From assembly GCA_004376375.1 (NCBI GenBank), contig SOJX01000037.1:119125-183124 (forward strand): a stretch of 64,000 nt of DNA. Direction: 5' to 3'. This DNA is from Planctomycetota bacterium (GTDB lineage: Bacteria > Planctomycetota > E44-bin39). Made by a program: the position numbers and the translations under genes. The notes under the pieces were generated by a model, which made no database searches, was not told the DNA's origin, and saw nothing but the letters and a program-made list of their open reading frames with translations. Positions within the stretch are counted from its first letter, which is position 1, and each line of letters begins with the position of its first letter. This document shows positions 26,495 through 35,080 of this stretch, piece after piece.

Positions 26495-26702
26495 CCGGTT
26501 TCCCCCATGAGCCGGTTTTCGTTTGATGGAAGCATATAGGAATCGTAAAGCATTTTCAAGCCTGTTTGGGGTTCGGCGTGGTTTTTTATAGAGGCGAGGC
26601 TGATGTTGTGGCCTCACGCTTTCTGCCAATCTAAAACCATTGACTTTCCCTATAGCCCCGATTATACTCCTGCAAATCGCTGTTACGGGCTGAGAAATAC
26701 TT

Positions 26703-28406
26703 ATGGACCGCATTGGTGAAAAAACTGCTGAGACAGTTGCAGGACCTGGCGACCCGCCCGGCCCGGCGGCATCGCTTCCCATATGGCTTGACGCGGTTAT
26801 CGCGATTGCAGGCGGTCTCCTGGCTTACATGTCGTTCCACCCGGTCGCGCAGAGCTGGCTGATCTGGTTTGCGCTCGCCCCGATGCTTTACTTCCTCCGT
26901 TACCGGAGTTTCGGCCGCGCCCTGGTGCTGACGCAGCTCGGATGTCTCGTGTTTTATTTTCTCGCGCTGATATGGGTGGCCGAGGTGACGTGGGCCGGGA
27001 TGTCGGCGATGGCGTTTATTATCGCGGTAGTCTACTGCGGCGCCTTCGTCTGCGTCGTACGGCTGGGAATGAAGTACACGAAGCTGCCGTTCAGCGTGCT
27101 GGCCGTCTCCGCGTGGATACTGATTGTCGAATACATTCGCAGCGAACAGCCGGTCCTTTCCTTCCACTGGATTATTCTCGGCCACTCACTCTGGGACTGG
27201 CCGTGGATTATACAGATAGCGGATATCGGCGGAAGCTACCTCGTAAGCGCGCTCGTGCTGCTCGTCAACCTCGCAGTCATGGAAACGTGCACTCGACTTT
27301 TGCAGTTGACACGCGCGGATAAAACGCGTTTTGTAGGGGCAAGGCATGCCTTGCCCCTACGGGAGCGGAAGTATCTTATCCTCGCCGGCGCGACTGTGCT
27401 TGCACTGGTATTGACGCTGCTTTACGGGATAATTCGCCTGCGTACCCTCGAGATAATTGAAGGCCCGAAAGTCGTCACGGTCCAGGGCAATATCCCGCAG
27501 GACCACAAGGAGATCGTGCTCCGGGGAGAGAACCCGGAGCTTTCAGCCGAGTTCGAGCATAGAATGCTCGACGACCACCTCCGCCTCATGGCGCCCGCGC
27601 TCGAGGAAGAAGACGTCGACCTCGTCGTCTGGCCCGAGACGATGGTCCCGGGCAGGATTGTGGAGCGCGCCGAACTGCTTTCGATGATAACCCGTTATGC
27701 GAAACGCATCGGGTCCGGGTTCCTCTTCGGGTCGCAGCATTACATTATCGACAGGACTAAGGAGCTGGTCTGTTATAATTCGTGTTTTCTTATCAACAAA
27801 AAGGGCGAGGTCGTCGGCCGGTACGACAAGACGGTGCTCGTTCCGGTCGGAGAGTTTATCCCGTTCAAATGGCTGCCGCTGATGCGGAACTTCCTGGGCC
27901 GCCTGACGCCGTACGGTGCAAGCGATATCTCCTCGGGCAAACCCGGCCCATGTTTTACCACGGCAGGCATGAAGTACGCGCCGCTCATCTGTTTTGAGAT
28001 AACAATGCCGGCAATTGTCAGGAAAATGAGGAAACGCGGCTGCGATGCGGTTATCAACATATCGAACGACGCCTGGTTCCGCCGCAGCGCCGAGCTCGAC
28101 CTTTCGCTTGCACAGGCCGTTTTCCGCGCGGTGGAGACGCGCATGGGTGTTCTGCGCGTCGTCAATACCGGCATAAGCGCCTTCGTCGGGCCGGACGGCT
28201 CTTACAAAGCACTCACCGTGGAGGTCGACGGAAAACCGAAACGAAAACAGGTCGAAGGCACGCTTATCGACCGCGTACGCTATACCAGGCAGGGGACGCT
28301 TTACGTCTCGCTGGGCGACTGGTTCGCCTGGCTCTGCCTTCTGGTCGTGCTTTATGTTCTTGGTTGTTCGGTTTTCCGGTGGTCCGGTTCTTCGGTTCGG
28401 CAATAA
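26703..28406 (+). CDS. lnt: Apolipoprotein N-acyltransferase
   Basis: Adds the third acyl chain to lipoproteins in the inner membrane; its presence implies a diderm cell. The 567-aa product has about seven N-terminal membrane helices, then the nitrilase-type periplasmic domain with catalytic Glu in VVWPETMVPG, Lys in GRYDKTVLVPVGEFIP and Cys in PLICFEITMP, and a last C-terminal helix (WFAWLCLLVVLYVLG). Two oddities: residues about 211-219 (VGARHALPL) are encoded by a perfect 28-bp palindrome of a dispersed family, inserted in frame in the linker between membrane and nitrilase parts; and the last ~15 codons (CSVFRWSGSSVRQ) lie in an intergenic-type short tandem repeat. Shine-Dalgarno is weak. 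Confidence 0.93.
   Translation: MDRIGEKTAETVAGPGDPPGPAASLPIWLDAVIAIAGGLLAYMSFHPVAQSWLIWFALAPMLYFLRYRSFGRALVLTQLGCLVFYFLALIWVAEVTWAGMSAMAFIIAVVYCGAFVCVVRLGMKYTKLPFSVLAVSAWILIVEYIRSEQPVLSFHWIILGHSLWDWPWIIQIADIGGSYLVSALVLLVNLAVMETCTRLLQLTRADKTRFVGARHALPLRERKYLILAGATVLALVLTLLYGIIRLRTLEIIEGPKVVTVQGNIPQDHKEIVLRGENPELSAEFEHRMLDDHLRLMAPALEEEDVDLVVWPETMVPGRIVERAELLSMITRYAKRIGSGFLFGSQHYIIDRTKELVCYNSCFLINKKGEVVGRYDKTVLVPVGEFIPFKWLPLMRNFLGRLTPYGASDISSGKPGPCFTTAGMKYAPLICFEITMPAIVRKMRKRGCDAVINISNDAWFRRSAELDLSLAQAVFRAVETRMGVLRVVNTGISAFVGPDGSYKALTVEVDGKPKRKQVEGTLIDRVRYTRQGTLYVSLGDWFAWLCLLVVLYVLGCSVFRWSGSSVRQ
27333..27360. repeat. Perfect 28-bp palindrome inside lnt
   Basis: GTAGGGGCAAGGC|ATGC-centred palindrome, identical to its own reverse complement. 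Relatives lie in gaps at 14025, 36316, 43284 and 43329. The insertion keeps the lnt frame. Confidence 0.92.
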
Positions 28407-28428
28407 CGCGGCGAGTAGACTCGCCGGC
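28355..28428. repeat. Octamer-like repeat (ggttcttc type) plus CGGCGAG palindrome
   Basis: GGTTGTTC/GGTTTTCC/GGTGGTCC/GGTTCTTC units cover the end of lnt; the palindrome CGGCGAG-taga-CTCGCCG follows the stop, in the place of a terminator. Confidence 0.75.
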
Positions 28429-28534
28429 TGAATAGATGCCGTATCCACAAAATTCACCGGTTTTCCACAAAAACATGTAAAAACTTGGAGAAAACGTTGT
28501 AAACACTATTTTAATATGTCACGTATTTTCCGCT
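28429..28534. other. Short gap with two near-matches to DnaA boxes
   Basis: GTATCCACA (28443) and TTTTCCACA (28460) each differ from TTATCCACA by one base; GTTGTAAAC follows. No AT-rich unwinding array or dnaA gene is near, so this is a weak signal. Confidence 0.3.
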
Positions 28535-28562
28535 TGACGAACCTGAAATCGCCCTTATAATG
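28535..28562 (+). promoter_or_regulatory. Promoter upstream of the coiled-coil gene
   Basis: TTGACG, 16-bp spacer, TATAAT; leader of about 90 bases ending in a very strong GGAGGGAGGA Shine-Dalgarno. Confidence 0.65.
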
Positions 28563-28656
28563 CTTGTAACTTACGGAGACAGGCCGAGTAGTCCACGCTA
28601 ACCGTGCATTCAATACCTGTTTTCGGGTGCATCTTTAGCTGTGGAGGGAGGAACAA

Positions 28657-29511
28657 ATGAGCGTTCTGGCTCGTGTGTTTGTGATCCTTAATTTCGTGCT
28701 CGCTATCGTTTATCTCAGCGTAGCCGCTACACTTTATCACCACAAATTCGACTGGCGGATGCAGTTCCAGAAGATAAAGTACGACTACGTGGAGATGAAA
28801 AACTTTTACAAAAGCCAGCTTCGGACCCGCGGGGAGATAATAAACTCCTACAAGGACTACCTGGAGATGAAAGAGCACCAGGTAAGCCTGCTCGAGCTTG
28901 CGATGCAGAACATCGCATCCGACCTCGAAGTGGCGCTTGTGCACGAGGCGACGGTGAAGCAGGACCTTGTCACCGTGCTCAACCAGCACACAAAGGCCCT
29001 GATGATCCTGTCGGAAAAGGACAACATCATCGACGAGATCACCAAGGCTCGCGACAGTTTCCACCGGCAGTTCACAATCGCGCTGAAGGAGAAGGACACG
29101 GCCGAGAACCAGGTCGCCGCCCTGACGCGCGTCGTCACCGACCAGCACCGCGACCTCGCCGAGGTCAGGCAGTACCTCACAAAGATCAAGAGGGAGCGAA
29201 ACGACCTCCGCCTCCAGATCGAGGCGCTGCGAAGGATCGGCATCCCGGTCGAGATGCTTGCGAAACGGGGGGCAATGCCGCAAATCGACGCGGTCGTGAC
29301 CTCGTACAAGGAGCCGGTGCGCCTTGTCGTCCTCAACGTCGGCTCGGAGCACGGCGTTCGGACCGGGTTCTACTTCACAATCTTCGACGGCGGCAACTTC
29401 GTCGCGCAGGTCGAGGTGGAGAAGGTGATGCCCAGGCTCTGCGGAACGCGTGTTATCTTCAGCACCGGGCCCATCCGTGAGGGGATGCAGGCCACTACGC
29501 GGCTGTACTAA
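28657..29511 (+). CDS. Membrane-anchored coiled-coil protein with an MreC-like C-terminus
   Basis: A 284-aa protein: one N-terminal membrane helix (VFVILNFVLAIVYLSVAATLY), a long coiled coil (about 35-195; QFQKIKYDYVEMKNFYKSQL, then EIEALRR-like heptads), and a C-terminal beta domain (RLVVLNVGSEHGVRTGFYFT ... FVAQVEVEKVMPRLCGTRV). The layout and the phrase pattern V..G..HGV(R/K)TG resemble MreC (ILVDRGGRHGIKTGMPVV in this window). It stands upstream of mreB on the same strand with a 95-aa membrane protein between. Role in envelope or cell-shape organisation is inference; no named family recognised. Confidence 0.65.
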   Translation: MSVLARVFVILNFVLAIVYLSVAATLYHHKFDWRMQFQKIKYDYVEMKNFYKSQLRTRGEIINSYKDYLEMKEHQVSLLELAMQNIASDLEVALVHEATVKQDLVTVLNQHTKALMILSEKDNIIDEITKARDSFHRQFTIALKEKDTAENQVAALTRVVTDQHRDLAEVRQYLTKIKRERNDLRLQIEALRRIGIPVEMLAKRGAMPQIDAVVTSYKEPVRLVVLNVGSEHGVRTGFYFTIFDGGNFVAQVEVEKVMPRLCGTRVIFSTGPIREGMQATTRLY

Positions 29512-29519
29512 GGAGGTGC

Positions 29520-29807
29520 ATGATGGACGAAGATAAAGGCAAAACTGCGCTTCCCGTCGCGCCGGAAGAGGAAATAATAGAGAAGAAGCCGTTCCACCCG
29601 GTGGAGACGACGCTTGCCATTTTCTGTTTTCTTATTCTCTGTTTCGCGATATATCTGGTCTGCGACGAGCTCGGCGCTTACGCCGACGCCACGAAGTACA
29701 AGACCGGTGAAAAAGCATCGGATGCGTACCAGCATTTCAAGCAAAAAGACATCGTCCATATGGAAGATGTAAACAAAGAAACCGAAGACCTCGGACTGAA
29801 TAAGTAA
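29520..29807 (+). CDS. Small single-pass membrane protein (95 aa)
   Basis: Eight bases after the coiled-coil gene, with AAGGAGGTG before tandem ATGs, so the two are one operon. N-terminal 25 residues are charged (EEEIIEKKPFHPVE), one helix follows (TTLAIFCFLILCFAIYLVC), then a charged helical tail. Topology is like a bitopic accessory subunit. No recognised family; probably a partner of the preceding protein. Confidence 0.6.
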   Translation: MMDEDKGKTALPVAPEEEIIEKKPFHPVETTLAIFCFLILCFAIYLVCDELGAYADATKYKTGEKASDAYQHFKQKDIVHMEDVNKETEDLGLNK

Positions 29808-30125
29808 CGCGACTTTGACTTCATAAACCGAGAGGGGGAACATAAGCTTTGCCGGCTTCCGCCGGCAACGTATCTCCATCAAATTCTGGCTGCAGTGCTT
29901 TTGCCGCGTTCGGCGTATGGATCACGGTCTCGTGCGGTGCAACCCCCCGGCACGGACCGGCCGCGCCGCCCGCGTATGAAAAAGGCTTGAGGCCTGAGGC
30001 TTGAGCGGGTAAGAAATCGAAAATCGAATATTCGTTTAGAATTATGAAAAGATGAAGGTTGAAAAATAAGATTTCAGCCTTCAGCCTTCATACTTCATAC
30101 TTTCTTCCGAGAGGGGGGCTGCGCA
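29808..30125. other. Gap before mreB with repeats
   Basis: Contains a GCCGGC-ttcc-GCCGGC hairpin (about 29860), a GGCTTGA heptamer run (29985-30005), and a palindromic pair of heptamers (ATGAAGG then TTCAGCC/TTCATAC, 30048-30105). No gene and no clear promoter was seen. Confidence 0.6.
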
Positions 30126-31166
30126 ATGTTTTTCTCACGTCTTGTCGGATTGTTTTCAAAAGACATGGGCATCGACCTCGGCACCACCAACACGCTCGTA
30201 TGCGTGCGCGGTGAGGGGATTGTCCTCAACGAGCCATCCGTCGTCACCGTACTCGCCGGAACCAGCGACGTGATAGCCGTAGGCACGGTGGCCAAGCCCA
30301 TGATAGGCCGCACGCCGCACCGCTACGAGGCGGTGAGGCCGCTTCGGCACGGCGTTATTACCGACTACGCAGTGACCGAGGCGATGCTGAAGTATTTTAT
30401 TTCCCTGATACACGGCCGCTCCCGCCTGGTCCAGCCGCGGCTGATCATAGCCCATCCTTCGTGCATAAACAAGGTCGAGAAGCAGGCGCTCCTTTCGTCG
30501 GCCGTTCGGGCCGGGGCGCGTAAGGTCTACCTTGTCGAAGAGCCCCGGGCGGCCGCCATCGGCGCAGGGCTTCCAGTCGAAGAGGCGCGCGGCAGCATGA
30601 TCGTCGATATCGGCGGCGGCACCACAGAGATCGCGATTATTTCAATGGCCGATATCGTTACAACGCAGTCGATACGCGTCGCCGGCGACAGTATCGACCG
30701 GTCTATTATCGAGCATATAAAAAGCACTTACAATCTCAGGATCGGGGAAGTGGAGGCCGAGCGCATCAAAATCGACGTCGGCGGATGCGTTCTCCCCGAC
30801 AGGCACGCGAACCTCACAATCAAGGGCATGGACGCCTACACCAATATGCCGCGGGCGACCGAAATCTCGGCCGAGGAAATCGTGGAAGCCATCCGCGAAA
30901 CGATCATGGATATCATCAAGACCATCCGGGCCACCCTCGAGCTGTGCCCGCCGGAGATTGCCGCCGACCTTATCGACACCGGCATGACCCTCTGCGGCGG
31001 CGGCGCGCTCCTAAAGGGGCTCGATGAAATGATCTGGACCGAGACCGGGCTTCCAGTGCATATCGCGGCCGACCCCCTCGCCTGCGTTGCCATAGGCACC
31101 GGGATTTTCCTGGAAAACCTCGACAGGTTCGCCGGGATACTCGAATCGAACGACAGCGCGGCGTAA
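30126..31166 (+). CDS. mreB: Rod shape-determining protein MreB
   Basis: Bacterial actin that positions the elongasome. The 346-aa length is standard. N-terminal amphipathic/membrane-binding MFFSRLVGLFS, phosphate-1 loop GIDLGTTNTLV, SMIVDIGGGTTEIAII (phosphate-2), and adenosine loop TLCGGGALLKG are all present, as is the MreB-specific ERIKID region. Start ATG follows a GAGAGGGGGG Shine-Dalgarno. It leads a full elongation cluster on the same strand: mreC 81 bases on, then mreD, mrdA and rodA with overlaps. Confidence 0.97.
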   Translation: MFFSRLVGLFSKDMGIDLGTTNTLVCVRGEGIVLNEPSVVTVLAGTSDVIAVGTVAKPMIGRTPHRYEAVRPLRHGVITDYAVTEAMLKYFISLIHGRSRLVQPRLIIAHPSCINKVEKQALLSSAVRAGARKVYLVEEPRAAAIGAGLPVEEARGSMIVDIGGGTTEIAIISMADIVTTQSIRVAGDSIDRSIIEHIKSTYNLRIGEVEAERIKIDVGGCVLPDRHANLTIKGMDAYTNMPRATEISAEEIVEAIRETIMDIIKTIRATLELCPPEIAADLIDTGMTLCGGGALLKGLDEMIWTETGLPVHIAADPLACVAIGTGIFLENLDRFAGILESNDSAA

Positions 31167-31169
31167 AGA

Positions 31170-31232
31170 AATTATGAATGATGAATTATGAATGATGAAA
31201 TCTCATAATTCGGAATTCATAATTCTCGAACG
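31170..31232. repeat. Period-7 repeat (attatga/atgatga) with inverted arm
   Basis: Left part has four heptamers ATTATGA/ATGATGA; right part carries the complementary TCATAAT/TTCATAAT. It sits between mreB and mreC and could form a hairpin in the shared transcript. Confidence 0.8.
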
Positions 31233-31247
31233 GTTCCCTGCAAAAAC

Positions 31248-32096
31248 ATGAATAATCTATTTCGCAAGTTGTGGAAATACCGCTTCGCGATTGCAATTGT
31301 GACGGCAATCGTTGCTGTCAACCTCTTGCCCGACCGGGCCGTGGACTCGGTGCGCGCAAATGCGCTCGAGCTCGCCGTCCTCATGCCCCCGCCTTCGGGC
31401 AGTAATAAATCCGCAGACGATTCGGCTTTAATGCTGCGGAAAGAAAACGCCTTGCTCCGCGAGCAGGTGCGGCGCCTGAAAACGAAAGTCGCGATCCTGG
31501 AGCGCGAATTCGCCGCCTTCGGCAGACTGAGAGACGTACTGCCTGATGAAATACGCGGCGCGGTATCCGCCGGCGTGATTCTCAAGCGCGGCATATCGAG
31601 CTATCGCCGGACCATTCTGGTCGACCGCGGTGGCAGGCATGGAATAAAAACCGGCATGCCGGTCGTATGCGGGTACACCCTCGTCGGCGTCGTCATTGCC
31701 GCCGGAAGGAGTTACAGCCGGGTTCAGACTCTGACCGACCCGGCGTTCAGGGCCGTCGGCTTTCTCGGCGTCACCGGCGAGGAAGGGCTGTTCGAGGGCA
31801 CGGGCGGCGAAAAATGCATGGCAAAGATGCGCTACCTGCGCAGCGCTGAAAACATCAGGCCCGGCGACCCCGTGCTTACGGCCGGTACGTTCGGCCGGCT
31901 TCCGCGCGGGATCGTGATAGGCACCGCCGTCGGCAGGCCGTCGCGGCCCGAAAACGGTTTCAGATGGGTTACGGTCGCGCCCGATTTGAAAGTGGAGCTG
32001 CTTGAATCCGTAACCATACTGACCGGCTATCCGCGCGGCGAGAAGCTTGAAGAATCATTTGCCCTTGAATCCGAAAAGACCGGGAAGACCAGATGA
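31248..32096 (+). CDS. mreC: Rod shape-determining protein MreC
   Basis: Periplasmic scaffold joining MreB-MreD to PBP2. A 282-aa bitopic protein: membrane helix FAIAIVTAIVAVNLLP, coiled coil about 60-90 (LRKENALLREQVRRLKTKVA), then the double beta-barrel domain with RRTILVDRGGRHGIKTGMPV, TDPAFRAVGFLG and IRPGDPVLTAG, all typical. Shine-Dalgarno is weak, suggesting dependence on the mreB transcript. Its stop overlaps the mreD start (ATGA). Confidence 0.93.
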   Translation: MNNLFRKLWKYRFAIAIVTAIVAVNLLPDRAVDSVRANALELAVLMPPPSGSNKSADDSALMLRKENALLREQVRRLKTKVAILEREFAAFGRLRDVLPDEIRGAVSAGVILKRGISSYRRTILVDRGGRHGIKTGMPVVCGYTLVGVVIAAGRSYSRVQTLTDPAFRAVGFLGVTGEEGLFEGTGGEKCMAKMRYLRSAENIRPGDPVLTAGTFGRLPRGIVIGTAVGRPSRPENGFRWVTVAPDLKVELLESVTILTGYPRGEKLEESFALESEKTGKTR

Positions 32097-32611
32097 AGCA
32101 CGCAGTTGTAGTAATGCCGTTTGTACTTTTCGCCGTTTTTGCCGAGCTGGCGCTTTCCGCGGTCTTCGGAGGGCAGGGGGCGGCAAGGCCCGACCTCGTT
32201 CTTATCGTCGTCTGCATGGCCGCGCTCAATCTTCCCGAGCGCCCCGCCGTACTGTGCGGTTTCGCCTCGGGTTTTGTACTTGACGCGTTTTCAGGCGGCG
32301 CGTTCGGCACATGCATCGCGGCCTACACGGCCGCGGCGTTTATCGCAAACCGGCTCAGGCGCGGCGTCGCGCATGAAAACATACTGACGCAGATTATTCT
32401 TGTGTTCGCAATCACGGGTTTTGTCGAGTCGGCCTGTATCGCGCGGCTCGGCGTGCTTTCGAGGTCGTTTGATATCCGCTTGGCCGTCGATGCGGCGATA
32501 GGAACGGCCGTGCTGACCGCGCTTGCCGCACCTGTCGTGTTCCAGCTGAGGCAGCCGGTGTTCGAGCGCATCGGCGCGTTGCCGCACTCACGCGGCTTGT
32601 CTGTGAATTAA
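32093..32611 (+). CDS. mreD: Rod shape-determining protein MreD
   Basis: A 172-aa integral membrane protein with five or six helices (VVMPFVLFAVFAELALSAVF; PDLVLIVVCMAALNL; GFASGFVLDAFSG; IILVFAITGFVESA; DAAIGTAVLTALAAPVVF). The phrase RPDLVLIVV...GFASGFVLDAFSGGAFG matches the conserved MreD centre. Coupled to mreC by a 4-base overlap; mrdA begins three bases after its stop. Confidence 0.9.
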   Translation: MKHAVVVMPFVLFAVFAELALSAVFGGQGAARPDLVLIVVCMAALNLPERPAVLCGFASGFVLDAFSGGAFGTCIAAYTAAAFIANRLRRGVAHENILTQIILVFAITGFVESACIARLGVLSRSFDIRLAVDAAIGTAVLTALAAPVVFQLRQPVFERIGALPHSRGLSVN

Positions 32612-32614
32612 ATT

Positions 32615-35080
32615 ATGGCTGAATCAGATCCCACTTCATCTTCGAAAACTCCGGCAGGGGGCGAGCCGGATTCGACGCGAAGACCGGGCTTTCCCGGTTT
32701 CCAGCGCCGCGTGCTCGTGCTGCTTGTACTGGTCGGCCTGGCGTTCGGCTGCATGGTCTCCCGGCTGGTCTGGATGCAGGTTGTAAGCGGCGACGAATAC
32801 ACGGAAAAAGCACGCCAGCAGCGCCGCTATATTAAAATCCTCGATGCGCCGCCCGGCTCTATCGTTACTTCCGACGGCTCCGTCGCCGCGACGACCGAAG
32901 GCACCTTCAACGTGGCCGCGTTCCTGCCGGACCTTGATGCACGTTTCGCCGCGATCGACATACTTGTCTGGTACGCCCGCCCGAACAGGCGGACACTGCT
33001 CAAGCGCATGCTCGAACTCGGCGATGCGGTGGCGACGTCCGCCGACCCCGGCACGGCGCGGCTTTTCGCTTTAAGACTCACTCCGAAATGCGTAAAACTG
33101 ATACGGAAAGCCGCGGAAGATGATTCCGACCTGTCGGCCTCTATCATATTCCGGAAGAACCCGGCCGACCGGGAACTCTTCGACCTGTATCTCGACTACG
33201 ACCGGCTGATGGCGAAAAGCTTCCGCACCATCGAGGCGCTTGCCGCGTTTCTCGGCGTCGACCCGGCGCCGCTACACCGCAAGGCCGACGATACGGCGCG
33301 GAAAATCTTCAGGCTGACCAACTCGTTCGAGTACCGCGCACGGCGGGAAACGCCGGTTACGCTTGTTAAGTCGGTGCCGGAAAGGACCGCGTTCGAGCTC
33401 GGCGTACGCGCGGCCGAGTTTCCGGGAATCGAAATCCAGACGGACCAGAGGCGGTATTACCCGGGCGGGCAGTTTGCGTGCCACGTTATCGGTTACGCGG
33501 GCGTGCTTTCCCCGCCGGAGTTCAAGAAGCTGAAGGCCGGGGGCCGGATTGTGTGGCGCGGCCCGAAACGTTTTTCCGTGCTCGATGCCATGCGTGAGGG
33601 AAGCGTTTTCTTTGCGAACGAGGCGGTGGGGCGGTCCGGGATCGAGCGTTCCTTTGAGGGCATCCTCGCGGGGATGAAGGGCGTCGCGATATCGGAGCGG
33701 CTGGCGACGCAGGCTTCTCCGGTCGTCCATGAGATGATTGCGCCGGTAGAGGGCGTCGATGTCCACCTCACAATCGATTCCGAGATGCAGAGGATAGCCG
33801 AGCAGGTTTTCGCCGAGGGGGAGGGCGGCGAGCCGCTCGCGGGCGCGGCCGTGGTTCTGAACGTGAACACCGGCGCTGTTCTCGTTATGGTGAGCGCGCC
33901 CGGTTTCGACCTGAACAGTTTCAGAAATCCGCGTGAATATGAAAAACTGAAGGAGAAGCCGTCGCCGTTTATGAACCGCGCGATAAGCGCGCCCGTTCCG
34001 CCGGGCTCGGTTTTCAAGATACTTATCGCGCTCGGGGCGCTCGAGGAAAACGCGATCTCGGACAGGACGCATATCCGCTGCCGCGGGTATCTTCACAACC
34101 CCGATGCGTTCCGCTGCCGAAACCACGCGGCATGGCTGCCGCCGTTCGGCGTCTCCGAGGCGCTCTGCCGCTCATGCAACGTTTTCTTCTACACCGCGGG
34201 CGAGAGGATGAACGCCGGCGGAGGCGTGCGCCTCCAGGAGTGGGCGCGCATGAGCGGGTTCGGCCGGCCGACCGGCATCGACCTCCCGGGCGAGAAGGGG
34301 GGGACCGTTCCCGACCTGGGCTGGAAAAAGAAAAGGCTCGAGCGCGCAAAATCCCGGCTTGCAGAACTCAGGGCAAAAGAAAAAAAACTGAAGCGCCGCT
34401 TCAGAAAAGCACATGAAGAATATACGCGCCTGTGTAATGCGGAGCCTGAAACGAAAGAATCCGTATCTCAAATCAGGAAAGTGGAAAACAAGCTCAGGGA
34501 ATTCGACCGCGAGCTTCAGAAACTGTACGCTCGAATTGAATCGGCGGAAAAACGCCTCGACTGGGCACAGAAAGACAGCTTCTGGACCAAAGGCAACGAC
34601 CGCCTTCTCGGCATCGGCCAGGGCGGCGTGCTTGTTACGCCGCTTCAGATCGCGCGGTTCGCGGCCGCGATCGCAAACGGAGGCAAGTTTTACCGGCCGC
34701 ACCTCCTGGCCGCGGACGGCCGGAACTATCTCGACTGGCGGATTGATTTTTCACCCTCGGCGCTGGCTGCGGTCCGCCGCGGCATGGTGATGGTCGTCCA
34801 TGATTCCCGCGGCACCGCGCATCACAGGCGGGATGAAAACGGCAACCGAATCCCGTCCGCGCTCTCGATGCTGCCCGTCGCCGCGAAGACGGGCACGGCC
34901 GAGACCAACCGGGTAAAAGGCCTGAACCAGGCGTGGATTGCGGGCTACGGCCCGATCGGGAACCCCGAAATCGCGTTCGCCGTAACGGTTGAAAACACGA
35001 AAGGCCACGGCGGCAGCGTATGCGGGCCGATGGCGGCGCAGATTCTTGCCGCATATTTTTCCCGGCGGGAGGGACCATGA
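32615..35080 (+). CDS. mrdA: Penicillin-binding protein 2 (class B transpeptidase) with a coiled-coil insertion
   Basis: Transpeptidase of the elongasome. Short cytoplasmic tail, one membrane anchor (RVLVLLVLVGLAFGCMVS), dimerisation domain (40-380), transpeptidase domain. Catalytic motifs: PGSVFK (Ser465, Lys468), SCN (520-522), KTG (758-760). At 821 residues it is about 180 longer than the usual form. Part of the excess is a charged helical insertion at about 571-655 (ERAKSRLAELRAKEKKLKRR, then RKVENKLREFDRELQKLYAR), predicted antiparallel coiled coil, placed between GIDLPGEKGGTVPDLGW and the conserved GIGQGGVLVTPLQIA near the active site. The pedestal part is also long. Its stop overlaps the rodA start (ATGA). 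Confidence 0.93.
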   Translation: MAESDPTSSSKTPAGGEPDSTRRPGFPGFQRRVLVLLVLVGLAFGCMVSRLVWMQVVSGDEYTEKARQQRRYIKILDAPPGSIVTSDGSVAATTEGTFNVAAFLPDLDARFAAIDILVWYARPNRRTLLKRMLELGDAVATSADPGTARLFALRLTPKCVKLIRKAAEDDSDLSASIIFRKNPADRELFDLYLDYDRLMAKSFRTIEALAAFLGVDPAPLHRKADDTARKIFRLTNSFEYRARRETPVTLVKSVPERTAFELGVRAAEFPGIEIQTDQRRYYPGGQFACHVIGYAGVLSPPEFKKLKAGGRIVWRGPKRFSVLDAMREGSVFFANEAVGRSGIERSFEGILAGMKGVAISERLATQASPVVHEMIAPVEGVDVHLTIDSEMQRIAEQVFAEGEGGEPLAGAAVVLNVNTGAVLVMVSAPGFDLNSFRNPREYEKLKEKPSPFMNRAISAPVPPGSVFKILIALGALEENAISDRTHIRCRGYLHNPDAFRCRNHAAWLPPFGVSEALCRSCNVFFYTAGERMNAGGGVRLQEWARMSGFGRPTGIDLPGEKGGTVPDLGWKKKRLERAKSRLAELRAKEKKLKRRFRKAHEEYTRLCNAEPETKESVSQIRKVENKLREFDRELQKLYARIESAEKRLDWAQKDSFWTKGNDRLLGIGQGGVLVTPLQIARFAAAIANGGKFYRPHLLAADGRNYLDWRIDFSPSALAAVRRGMVMVVHDSRGTAHHRRDENGNRIPSALSMLPVAAKTGTAETNRVKGLNQAWIAGYGPIGNPEIAFAVTVENTKGHGGSVCGPMAAQILAAYFSRREGP

